Below are positions 43,346 to 51,216 of a DNA stretch of 64,000 bases, piece after piece. Both the position numbers and the translations under genes were made by a program. How positions within the stretch are numbered: the stretch's first letter is position 1; every line of letters starts with the position of its first letter. The stretch is from Pararhodobacter zhoushanensis. Its GTDB lineage: Bacteria; Pseudomonadota; Alphaproteobacteria; Rhodobacterales; Rhodobacteraceae. Under the pieces are notes generated by a model that saw only the letters and a program-made list of their open reading frames with translations, made no database searches and was not told the origin of the DNA. The stretch lies in NCBI RefSeq assembly GCF_003990445.1, contig NZ_REEZ01000008.1:1-64000 (forward strand). The letters are read 5' to 3'.

Positions 43346-43371
43346 TTTTTCGCCCCTCACGGGGCGAAAAA
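43346..43371. terminator. Bidirectional terminator of the stress operon
   Basis: TTTTTCGCCCC-TCAC-GGGGCGAAAAA is an 11-bp perfect stem with a 4-nt loop whose flanking A and T runs give a terminator on either strand. It lies 10 bp after the last microprotein and 38 bp from the convergent HTH gene stop. Confidence 0.9.
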
Positions 43372-43409
43372 CCTATTCAGCGACAGGCCCGGAGATGGCT
43401 GCTCCGCCG

Positions 43410-44387
43410 CTAAATCCGCGCCGCCCAGACCCTGAACCGGCCTTGCCCGGTTACCTCGCGGATCAATCCCCGCTCTGATAGCCGGTCAAGATTGCGCTGT
43501 ACGGCAGCGCGCGAGGCCCCGGTCTGAGCTTCGGCCAGCGGCGCTGGCACCAGCGGCCAGTTTTGCATCACCTCCACCAGCAAACCCGGTACGCGCCCCG
43601 ACAGATCCGCAATCGCCCCATCGGCCCGCGTACGCCAGTTCCCCAGCCGGTCCAGCATCAACAGCGCCGCCAGCGTGGCGCGTTCAGCCCCGGCGATCCA
43701 TTGGGCCAGTCGCTGTTCGGGCGTACCCCGGGCGCGCAAACTGTCGGGACCATTCATCGCCAAGGGGACGAACAAAGCCCCCTGCCCCGGCAGTCGGCTC
43801 ATCCCCGCCGCGTGGCGCGCGGCCAGCACCGCCGCTTCCAGATCGCGGCCCCGGTCTGGTCCGGTCAGTTGCCAGGCGTGAAACAGGATCGCCGATTGCG
43901 TGACCGGGTGGAGGTCTTCAATGTCCGGCAAGAGGGCCGCCAGGTCGTAAACAGCCTCAGACGGGCGGTTGAGAAAGTCGCCCATCCCCATGACCGGGGC
44001 ATTCCCCTGCATCAACCGGCGTGCGGCCCAGCCCGCGCGCGCCAACGCACCTTCGCTATCCTCGGTCGAGCCGACCCGCAGCCCGACCCACAGACCCAGA
44101 CGCTCGGCCGGGAAACGCTCGCCCGCCCACCACGCCATATCCGCCGCTTCGGCCAGTGCAAGCCGTTGGCGCAGGCCAGCGCTGGCGGCGCGCAAACGGG
44201 CGTCCATCTCGCCAAAGGTCAGGGCCAGCCGGGCCAATCCATCAGACTGCGCAGCCTGCGCCGCGCGCCATGCAACGGGATCGATCAGCGCGCGGCGGTC
44301 TGCCCGCGGCAACGGCGGCGCGCCGGGAGGGACGTCATCGGCCATGGGGCCGGGCAAAAACCACAGATCGTCTTCATCGTCAGTCAT
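43410..44387 (-). CDS. HTH-domain protein resembling plasmid-borne RHE_PE00001/DUF1612 proteins
   Basis: 325 aa from the ATG at 44387 (MTDDEDDLW). The C-terminus carries a winged-helix-like region 'TGASRAAVQRNLDRLSERGL ... FRVWAA', preceded by a largely helical middle part with 'APVMGMGDFLNRPSE'. This plan, a long helical domain followed by a terminal HTH, is that of the RHE_PE00001 (DUF1612/HTH_54) proteins found on rhizobial and roseobacter plasmids; my family assignment is moderate. The start overlaps the stop of a small ORF (44384-44641). Function unknown, probably DNA-binding. Confidence 0.6.
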   Translation of the reverse strand: MTDDEDDLWFLPGPMADDVPPGAPPLPRADRRALIDPVAWRAAQAAQSDGLARLALTFGEMDARLRAASAGLRQRLALAEAADMAWWAGERFPAERLGLWVGLRVGSTEDSEGALARAGWAARRLMQGNAPVMGMGDFLNRPSEAVYDLAALLPDIEDLHPVTQSAILFHAWQLTGPDRGRDLEAAVLAARHAAGMSRLPGQGALFVPLAMNGPDSLRARGTPEQRLAQWIAGAERATLAALLMLDRLGNWRTRADGAIADLSGRVPGLLVEVMQNWPLVPAPLAEAQTGASRAAVQRNLDRLSERGLIREVTGQGRFRVWAARI

Positions 44388-44641
44388 ACGCGGCAAAGCC
44401 CATCGCTGCGCCGATGTCGTTGGCGACATTGCACACAGCGCGCCAGTGTTTCGCCGACTTCCAGCCCCCGCAAAAGGGTCTGGGCCTTAACCGCTTTGTC
44501 TTTCGGCGCTTTGGTCACGGCTCTCCCTTCTGTCCAGCCCCGGGCGCGGGGCAAAGCGCCCGGAAGCGTCGCTGTTGTCAGCGTGCTGCCAACCTGTCCA
44601 GCCCAAGGATCAAATGCAAGATTTGTCCGGTGTACGTTCAT
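44384..44641 (-). CDS. Doubtful small ORF coupled to the HTH gene, possibly frameshifted
   Basis: An 85-codon frame (or 44 codons from an internal GTG) whose TGA overlaps the next ATG. The last 25 codons read more like protein in the neighbouring frame ('SAKHWRAVCNVANDIGAAMG'), which ends 8 bp later. This could be a real small gene carrying one frameshift, or chance. No family recognised. Confidence 0.25.
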   Translation of the reverse strand: MNVHRTNLAFDPWAGQVGSTLTTATLPGALPRARGWTEGRAVTKAPKDKAVKAQTLLRGLEVGETLARCVQCRQRHRRSDGLCRV

Positions 44642-45064
44642 TTCATACTTTCACATAATGAGAGTATCGCGTTCCCACTTGCTTGCATCGCCCCGAGTTG
44701 GGCGGGTGCTGGGCATCCGCTCCTGCCATCCGCCGTTCACCAAAAGGGGCACTCACGGCGTCGAAACTACGCGCAGTCATTACCGGGCCGGGAAACGTCC
44801 TAACCGATCTGTTGATGACGATGTAGCGCTCGCACTGGATCGAGCCGGTCTGGATGGTCGGCATCGACCCCGACTCGGAAGGTCCGCGCGCGTGATCAAG
44901 CGTCGATACCGTAGACCGCACCGCGTTGCGCGTTGCGGCCGCAACCAAAGCACTGCGCGCCTGCCCCCGGACAGGTGCCGTCGCCTGACAATGAGCGTCT
45001 GACCGGCCCCGCCTGTTTGAAAGGGAGGCCGGATCACTGGGCGTCAAGAAAGTGCTGCGCGCCG
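44642..45064. other. Poorly coded stretch, possible gene remnant
   Basis: No ORF with convincing composition. Near its left end TACTTTC (44646-44652) and GAGAGTA (44660-44666) form an imperfect inverted repeat that could be an operator or promoter element for the minus-strand small ORF. The remaining 390 bp show no RNA gene, repeat or terminator I can support. Confidence 0.35.
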
Positions 45065-47056
45065 TCAGCTCCGCCGCGCCGCGAAGTCTGCAAACCAGTC
45101 CAGCGCTGCCGGGTTCTTCGTGGCGTCGCGGCTTGCGACCTTGTCGACCGGCTGGCCCAACAGCAGTTTGCGCACCGGCACTTCCATCTTCTTGCCGGTC
45201 AGCGTGGTCGGGATCTCAGGGGCGGCGACGATCTCGTCGGGGACGTGACGCGGGCTGCGTTCCGAGCGCAGGCGCTTGACGATCTCGGCTTTCTTGGCAT
45301 CATCCAGCGCCAAACCCGGCTGCATCTGCACGAAGAGTGGCATGTAATAGCCGCCCTGACCATCCTCGATGCAGAGGATCAGGCTGTCGGCCACACCGTT
45401 GATGCCCTCCATCGTGCGATAAATCTCGGCCGAGCCGATGCGCACGCCGAAGCGGTTGAGCGTCGCGTCCGACCGGCCTAACACATAGCTGCCGCCGTGG
45501 TCGTTGAACCGCACGCGGTCGCCATGCCGCCAGATCCCCGGATACATGTCGAAATAACTGTCGGTATAGCGCGCGAAATCCACATCGCCCCAGAAGCACA
45601 GCGGCATCGAAGGCATCGGTTTGCGGATCACCAGCTCGCCGACCTCACCGACGATCTGCCGCCCGTCCTCGTCAAAGGCACAGGCATCGCAACCCAGAGC
45701 GGGTGCCTGTATCTCGCCGGCGCGCACAGGCAACAGGACACAGCCGGCCAGAATGCCTGAACACAGCTCGGTGCCGCCCGATTGCGAGGTGGCGAAGAGA
45801 TCCTGCTTCACCGCCTCATGCACCCAGGCCAGAATTTCGGGCGTTGCGGGCGAGCCGGTCAGGAACATCGTCGTCAGCTTGGACAGGTCATAATCCTTGC
45901 CCGGGACAATCCCCTGCTGGCGCACCAGTTGCATGAACGTGGGCGAGACGCCGAAATGGCTGACGCCCGTGTCCTGCATGATCTGCCACAGCGCACCGGC
46001 ATCCGGGTAGGTCGGATGGCCGTCATAGAGCGTGACCTTGCCGTTCAGCAACGGGCCGGTCATCAGCGTGTTCCAGACCATCCAGCCGGTGGTGGAATAG
46101 CAAAAATACGTATCCCCCGGTGCCATATCAAAGCCGAACGCGCCGTTCTTGAGATGCTCCAGCACGATGCCGTGGTGGCCCTGAACGATGGGTTTCGGCA
46201 GGCCTGTGGTGCCTGACGAGAACAACGTCCACAGCGGATGATCCGAGGCGACGCGCTCATACTTGAACGCATCGGCGGGCACGTCATCGCCGGTGAACAG
46301 ATCGTCCCACATCAGCGTTTCGCCGTGGAAAGCCGGGGCTTTTGGCGCGTCGGGCAGGTAGTCGAGCATGACCAGCGAGGTCGCGGTCGGAAGCTCGGCC
46401 AGAATGCGGGTCAGATCGCCGGTGCGATCGAAATTCTTGCCGCCATAACGATAGCCGTTCACCGCGAAGACCAGCTTGGGTTCGATCTGGCTGAAGCGGT
46501 CGATCACTGTCTGCGGGCCGAATTCGGGCGCGGCGGTGGCCCATGTCGCGCCGATTGCGGTCGAGGCGAGCATGGCGATCACGGTTTCGGGGATGTTGGG
46601 CATATAGGCGACGACGCGGTCGCCCTTTTGCACGCCCATCGCGCGCAGGCGGGTGGCCAGTTTGCGTACCGCCGCGCCGACCTCGGTCCAGGACATCGCG
46701 GCCAGCGGACGCGTTTCGCTGCAATGGTGGAGCATGACGCGGGCTGGATCGCCACGCATCTCGTTGCGCAGGATCTGCTCGGCATAGTTCAGCCGGGTGC
46801 CGGTGAACCAGCGGGTGCGCGGCATGGGGTCGTCGGTCATTACCTGATCGAGCTGGCCTTCCATCTCGACCTCGAAAAAGTCGCTCACCGCCTTCCAGAA
46901 GGCGGCAGGCTCGCTCACCGACCAGCGATGCAGCGCCGCGAAATCGGTCAGCTCGGGGCCGTCCTGTCCGACAAAGCGCATGAATTGCCCGACCATCGAC
47001 GCCGCCCGCCGTTCCGGTGAAGCTTGCCAGAGAATATCCCCTTCCGAGACCATCAT
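45065..47056 (-). CDS. Acetoacetate-CoA ligase (acetoacetyl-CoA synthetase)
   Basis: 663 aa, close to the usual 650. ANL-family motifs: P-loop 'LFSSGTTGLPKPIVQGHHG', 'FATSQSGGTELCSG', 'WRHGDRVRFNDHGGSYVLGR', and the catalytic lysine in 'TLTGKKMEVPVRKLL'. The N-terminal 'RRAASMVGQFMRFV' and the 'NYAEQILRN' region are typical of acetoacetyl-CoA synthetases, which link ketone body or leucine/lysine breakdown to acetyl-CoA. ATG at 47056 (a second ATG follows directly). Divergent from a TetR gene with a TTGTAC palindrome between them. Confidence 0.92.
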   Translation of the reverse strand: MMVSEGDILWQASPERRAASMVGQFMRFVGQDGPELTDFAALHRWSVSEPAAFWKAVSDFFEVEMEGQLDQVMTDDPMPRTRWFTGTRLNYAEQILRNEMRGDPARVMLHHCSETRPLAAMSWTEVGAAVRKLATRLRAMGVQKGDRVVAYMPNIPETVIAMLASTAIGATWATAAPEFGPQTVIDRFSQIEPKLVFAVNGYRYGGKNFDRTGDLTRILAELPTATSLVMLDYLPDAPKAPAFHGETLMWDDLFTGDDVPADAFKYERVASDHPLWTLFSSGTTGLPKPIVQGHHGIVLEHLKNGAFGFDMAPGDTYFCYSTTGWMVWNTLMTGPLLNGKVTLYDGHPTYPDAGALWQIMQDTGVSHFGVSPTFMQLVRQQGIVPGKDYDLSKLTTMFLTGSPATPEILAWVHEAVKQDLFATSQSGGTELCSGILAGCVLLPVRAGEIQAPALGCDACAFDEDGRQIVGEVGELVIRKPMPSMPLCFWGDVDFARYTDSYFDMYPGIWRHGDRVRFNDHGGSYVLGRSDATLNRFGVRIGSAEIYRTMEGINGVADSLILCIEDGQGGYYMPLFVQMQPGLALDDAKKAEIVKRLRSERSPRHVPDEIVAAPEIPTTLTGKKMEVPVRKLLLGQPVDKVASRDATKNPAALDWFADFAARRS

Positions 47057-47143
47057 AAAACCCCCATGAATGGTGCTGCCGTGTCAGAAACTAAGCGGGC
47101 AATAGCCCAAAAGGCCAGCCTTCGCTATGGCCTGCGATCTTTT

Positions 47144-47160
47144 ATTGTACATCGTACAAT
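47144..47160. promoter_or_regulatory. TetR operator ATTGTAC-ATC-GTACAAT
   Basis: A perfect inverted repeat with 7-bp arms and a 3-bp centre, 88 bp upstream of the acetoacetate-CoA ligase start and 153 bp upstream of the tetR start. Related words recur at 48111-48167 before the aminotransferase gene. Confidence 0.7.
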
Positions 47161-47313
47161 TATCGCGCCGGCCTGTCCACATCAAGGCGCGCCGATACCC
47201 TTGGGACAGCGGCGCAGATGCATGATTGCTGTCAGAACACGATGTGTCTTATGAAGTCTTTGGCTCTTTCCCGTTCGTCGTGATCCGAAGGGCCGCTGAA
47301 ATGAAGGGTCCTC

Positions 47314-48048
47314 ATGGCCAAGAAAACCACATCCGGGCAGCGGCGCGGCAAGGGGACGGGGCAATCGGCGCCAGAGCTTTCCAAGGCGCAGATCGTCGAA
47401 ACCGCGCTGCGGCTGATTGATGACAAGGGATTGCAGTCTTTCTCGATCCGCAATCTGGCCAAGACGCTCGAATGCTATCCGACTGCGATCTACTGGTACA
47501 CGCCGAGCCGCCATTTCCTGATTGCCGAGATCATCACCATCGTGCTGGCAGACGTCGTGCCGGATCTCTCGCTGGGCTGGCAGGAGTGGCTGCGCGCATT
47601 GTTCCGGCGGTATCGCGCGGCAATCTCGAAGCACCCGAATGTTGCGCCGCTGATCGGGGTCAATCTGGTGTCAAATGCCGCGATTGATCTGGATATGATC
47701 GAGGGGACGCTGGCCAAGCTGCACGAGGCAGGTTTTCGCGATGAGGCGCTGATCAATGCCTACAACGCCGTGATCGGGGGCATGGTCGGTTTCACCACGC
47801 AGGAATTCGCGATGCTGCCGCCCGATGCCGAAGACTTTGAAGCCAATCTGAAAGACGTCCCGCAGCGCATTGACCGCGACCTGCAGCCGCATCTGGCGCA
47901 AATGGCACCGCGGATGCTGGGGTCGGCCTTTATCCTGCGCTGGCAGAACGGCGCGGCGCAGCCGATGGACGGTGCGTTTGCGATGTATGTCGAGGCTTTC
48001 GTGACCGGGCTTGAGGCTGCCTTGGCACCGGATCCGTCCCAAATCTGA
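47314..48048 (+). CDS. TetR-family regulator (TetR_C-type)
   Basis: 244 aa. A basic tail (about 22 residues) precedes the HTH ('AQIVETALRLIDDKGLQSFS', 'YPTAIYWYTPSRHFLI'). The C-terminal domain resembles the TetR_C_1 class. The gene is divergent from the acetoacetate-CoA ligase, upstream of the aminotransferase-TRAP operon, and flanked by matching TTGTAC palindromes on both sides, so it probably controls both transcription units. A terminator at 48075 separates it from the next gene. Confidence 0.9.
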   Translation: MAKKTTSGQRRGKGTGQSAPELSKAQIVETALRLIDDKGLQSFSIRNLAKTLECYPTAIYWYTPSRHFLIAEIITIVLADVVPDLSLGWQEWLRALFRRYRAAISKHPNVAPLIGVNLVSNAAIDLDMIEGTLAKLHEAGFRDEALINAYNAVIGGMVGFTTQEFAMLPPDAEDFEANLKDVPQRIDRDLQPHLAQMAPRMLGSAFILRWQNGAAQPMDGAFAMYVEAFVTGLEAALAPDPSQI

Positions 48049-48074
48049 TTATTTTCCAGGCATGGCGCGCGTCC

Positions 48075-48110
48075 GGGCCGCACCTCTGAAAAGAGGCGCG
48101 GCCCTTTCTT
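48075..48110 (+). terminator. Rho-independent terminator after the tetR gene
   Basis: GGGCCGC-A-CCTCT-GAAA-AGAGG-C-GCGGCCC (48075-48104) followed by TTTCTT. A 12-bp stem with one A/C mismatch and a GAAA tetraloop, 27 bp after the stop codon. Confidence 0.88.
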
Positions 48111-48167
48111 GTTCGCCGTACAATAAATCTCTTGATCGGTGAACAAGAGTACTTGTACGGTGAACAG
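48111..48167. promoter_or_regulatory. Pair of TTGTAC-type operators before the aminotransferase operon
   Basis: TGTTCGCCGTACAA (48111-48124) and TTGTACGGTGAACA (48154-48167) are near-exact inverted copies, 43 bp apart start to start. CGGTGAACAA also occurs at 48138-48147. The half-site TTGTACG matches the palindrome at 47144. They lie upstream of the aminotransferase start (48224). Confidence 0.6.
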
Positions 48168-48223
48168 CAAGAAGTGATTCCCGCCTGCCGGGCACCACTC
48201 TCAAGACCATCAAGGAAGACGAT

Positions 48224-49615
48224 ATGACCGCGCCGGATAAACCCACGATCGCGACCGAGAGCCCCTTCGCCGAGCGCGGCGGCCCGATTCAGGTGTTCTA
48301 CACGCCGCTGGACGCGCCCCGCCGCCCGACGATCTCGCATGCCGAGGGGATCTACATGTGGGACACCGACGGCAAACGCTATCTCGACGCGACCTCGGGG
48401 CCGGTGGTCAGCAACATTGGCCACGGCAACGCGAAGGTTCTGGCGGCGATGAACGCGCAGGCCGCGAAGGTCTGCTACGCCTCGCGCGCGCTGTTCGAGA
48501 ACACGGCGAATATCGCGCTGGCCGAGCGGGTGGCGGGGCTGGCCGGGCCGGGGTTCGAGCGGGTCTTTGTGGTCTCGGGCGGGTCCGAGGCCACGGAAGC
48601 CGCGATGAAACTGGCGCGGCAATACGCCGTGGCGCGCGGTGAAAAAAGCCGCTGGAAGGTGCTGGCGCGCAACCCCGGCTATCATGGCGCAACACTGGGC
48701 GCGGTGTCGGTCACCGGCGACCCCGAAACCGACGCGCTGTATGAGCCGGTCATGCGGATCATGCCCCGCGTTCCCGCGCCCTTCACCTATCGCACCCCCG
48801 GCAATATCGACGCCGACGCCCATGCCCGCGACTGCGCGCAGGCGCTTGAGGATGCGATCCTGGACGAAGGCCCTGACAGCGTGCTCGCCTTCATCATGGA
48901 GCCGGTCGGCGGGCTGGCAACCGGCGCGCTGGTCGCCCCGGACGCCTATTACACCGCCGTGCGCGACATCTGCACCCGCCACGGCGTCTTGCTGATCTTT
49001 GACGAGGTGATGAGCGGCGCGGGCCGCACCGGGCGCTTTCTGGCCGCCGAGCACTGGCCCGACGCGCGCTCCGATATGGTGACCTTGGCCAAAGGTGTGG
49101 CCGCTGGCTACACACCGATGGGCATGGTGCTTGCGTCGCGTGAGATGGTGCAGACGGTGGTCGAGAACGGCGGCTTTCTGCACGGTCATACCTACAGCGC
49201 AAACCCGCTCTCTTGCGCGGTCGGTGACGCGGTGCTGCGCGAAGTGGTCGAGCAGGATCTGATCGGCAATGCCGAGCGCCTGGGCGTGCTGCTGGGCGAC
49301 CGGCTGGCCACGCTGATGGAGTCTTCACCCATCGTTGGCGACGTGCGCGGGATCGGCCTGCTGCGCGCCATCGAGATCGTGGCGGACAAGGCAAGCAAGA
49401 CCTCCTTCCCGCCGACAGCCAAGGCGATCTCGCGGATTGTCGAGCTGGGGCTTGAGCGCGGGCTCTTGCTTTATTCGCGCAGCACGGCGGGGGGGCGCTA
49501 TGGCGAATGGCTGATGATCACCCCGCCCCTGATCATGAGCGAAGCACAACTCGATGAAATGATGGACCTTCTGACCGAGGTTCTGGCGGCTTTCAAGGCC
49601 GAGGCCCTCGGCTGA
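48224..49615 (+). CDS. Class III aminotransferase (PLP-dependent)
   Basis: 463 aa. Landmarks: 'VVSGGSEATEAAMKLARQY', 'NPGYHGATLGAVSVTGDP', cofactor aspartate 'LLIFDEVMSGAGRTG', Schiff-base lysine 'VTLAKGVAAGYTPMG'. It is a different subgroup from the enzyme at 25130 and closer to the adenosylmethionine-8-amino-7-oxononanoate/omega-aminotransferase type. It is the first gene of an operon with a TRAP transporter and an M20 amidohydrolase, so it probably deaminates the imported compound or its hydrolysis product. Confidence 0.9.
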   Translation: MTAPDKPTIATESPFAERGGPIQVFYTPLDAPRRPTISHAEGIYMWDTDGKRYLDATSGPVVSNIGHGNAKVLAAMNAQAAKVCYASRALFENTANIALAERVAGLAGPGFERVFVVSGGSEATEAAMKLARQYAVARGEKSRWKVLARNPGYHGATLGAVSVTGDPETDALYEPVMRIMPRVPAPFTYRTPGNIDADAHARDCAQALEDAILDEGPDSVLAFIMEPVGGLATGALVAPDAYYTAVRDICTRHGVLLIFDEVMSGAGRTGRFLAAEHWPDARSDMVTLAKGVAAGYTPMGMVLASREMVQTVVENGGFLHGHTYSANPLSCAVGDAVLREVVEQDLIGNAERLGVLLGDRLATLMESSPIVGDVRGIGLLRAIEIVADKASKTSFPPTAKAISRIVELGLERGLLLYSRSTAGGRYGEWLMITPPLIMSEAQLDEMMDLLTEVLAAFKAEALG

Positions 49616-49659
49616 ACTGGCTAAAAAACCACAACAACGAACCAACAAGGGAACAAGAA

Positions 49660-50676
49660 ATGCAACTGTCCGTCTCGTTCACCGCGCTGGCCGCCGCTGG
49701 CATGATTGTCAGCGCCGCCGCGCCCGCGCTCGCCGATACCCTGCGCTTCTCGCACTTTCTGCCGCCGGGCCACTATTTCGACAATGACGTCAACGCTTGG
49801 GGTGCGGCGCTGGATGAGGCTTCGGGCGGCGAACTGACGCTTCAGGTGTTCCCTGCCGGTCAGATGGGCGCGCCCGCCGACCATTACGCGATGGTGCGCG
49901 ACGGGATCGTCGACCTCGCCTGGGTCAACTTCGGCTACACGCCCGGCGCGTTTCCGATTGCCGATCTGATCGACCTGCCGTTCTCGCTGGAAGTGCCGCG
50001 CGATGTGGCCTCGGTCGCAGTGAACACCTGGTATGCCGCCTATGCCGGTCAGGAAATGTCGGACGTGCATTTCTGTCTGGCCCATGTCGGTGCGCCCGGC
50101 GCGCTGCATTCGGCCCAGCCGATCACCCTGCCGTCGGACGTTGCCGGGCTGCAGGTTCGTCCGGCCAGCGGGTCCATGGCCCGCTTCATCGCCGATCTCG
50201 GCGGCTCGGCGGTGCAGGTGCCCGCGACCGAGGCCCGTCAGGCCATCGAGCGCGGCGTGGCGAATGCGATCACCTTCCCCTGGGGCTCGATCGATTTCTT
50301 CGGCATCTCGGACGCGGTGCCCTATCACATCGCCGATACGCTCTATTACGTCGGCGCGGGTATCGTGATGAACAAGGCGCGGTACGAGGGCCTGTCACCC
50401 GAAATGCGCGCCGCCGTGGACAGCGTCTGTACCTCGGAATGGGCGGTTGGCGTCGGCGCAAGCTGGGTCGAGTTCGAGAACAACGGCCGTCAGGTGCTCG
50501 CCGATATGGGCCACACGATCCACGAATCGACGCCCGAAGAGCTGGCCGCATGGCACGAGGCGGCGCAACCTTCGTATGACCGCTGGGCTGCCGCCATGGT
50601 CGCCCAAGGCCTTGACCCGCAAGAGATCCGCGCCAGCCTTGACGCGGCGGTCGACGCGGCAGCAGCGGCGCAGTGA
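49660..50676 (+). CDS. TRAP transporter substrate-binding protein (DctP type)
   Basis: 338 aa with a signal peptide ending 'SAAAPALAD'. The mature protein begins 'TLRFSHFLPPGHYFDNDVNA' and contains 'VFPAGQMGAPADHYAMV', both DctP hallmarks; the conserved arginine that binds the ligand carboxylate is in 'AGLQVRPASGSMARFI'. The ligand is therefore probably a carboxylate. Its TGA overlaps the DctQ start. Part of the 48224-53811 operon. Confidence 0.92.
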   Translation: MQLSVSFTALAAAGMIVSAAAPALADTLRFSHFLPPGHYFDNDVNAWGAALDEASGGELTLQVFPAGQMGAPADHYAMVRDGIVDLAWVNFGYTPGAFPIADLIDLPFSLEVPRDVASVAVNTWYAAYAGQEMSDVHFCLAHVGAPGALHSAQPITLPSDVAGLQVRPASGSMARFIADLGGSAVQVPATEARQAIERGVANAITFPWGSIDFFGISDAVPYHIADTLYYVGAGIVMNKARYEGLSPEMRAAVDSVCTSEWAVGVGASWVEFENNGRQVLADMGHTIHESTPEELAAWHEAAQPSYDRWAAAMVAQGLDPQEIRASLDAAVDAAAAAQ

Positions 50677-51152
50677 TGGACCGGTTCCTGCGCGCCATCG
50701 AGCTGGCGGCAAGCCTGATGCTCGGGGTCGTGACGCTGATCACCTTTGCCAATGTGGTCATGCGCTTCGGCTTTAACAGTGCGTTAATGGACTCGTTCGA
50801 CCTGACGCGCATGGCGCAGGGACTGGCGCTGGCCTGGGGGATCGCCGTGACCACCCACCGCAGCGAACACATCACCATCGACGGCCTGTGGACCCTGATG
50901 GGTCCACGCGGCCGCCGGGTGATGGATATCGTGGCGCGGGTGATCACCGGGGGGTTTTTGTTGGTGCTCACCCTCGCCATGGCACAGCGCGCCTATCGCA
51001 ACATGCTGTCGAACCTGTCCACGGCCGAGCTGAGCATCCCGATCTGGGGCTTTCACGCGGCCATGACACTGGGGATCGCGCTGGCCTGCTTCGTGGTCTT
51101 CGCCAGCATCCGCCTTGTGCGGAATGGCGGTTACACGCGCGGCGCCGCCTGA
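50673..51152 (+). CDS. TRAP transporter small permease (DctQ type)
   Basis: 159 aa with four predicted membrane segments, as DctQ proteins have. Starts 'MDRFLRAIELAASLMLGVV'; the second half has 'SIPIWGFHAAMTLGIALA', the conserved DctQ ending. ATG overlaps the DctP stop (ATGA). It helps the large DctM subunit at the inner membrane. Confidence 0.9.
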   Translation: MMDRFLRAIELAASLMLGVVTLITFANVVMRFGFNSALMDSFDLTRMAQGLALAWGIAVTTHRSEHITIDGLWTLMGPRGRRVMDIVARVITGGFLLVLTLAMAQRAYRNMLSNLSTAELSIPIWGFHAAMTLGIALACFVVFASIRLVRNGGYTRGAA

Positions 51153-51216
51153 CACCCCCTGCGATCAACCGCGCCGCCCGACTGGGCGGCCGGGCAGCCT
51201 CGCCAAGGAATGGACG

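Noticed and set aside
44643-45047. 134-codon minus-strand ORF, and other short frames in 44640-45060
   Set aside because: No ribosome site, no motif and mixed composition; could be fragments of a decayed gene, but nothing supports an active gene or a named transposase.
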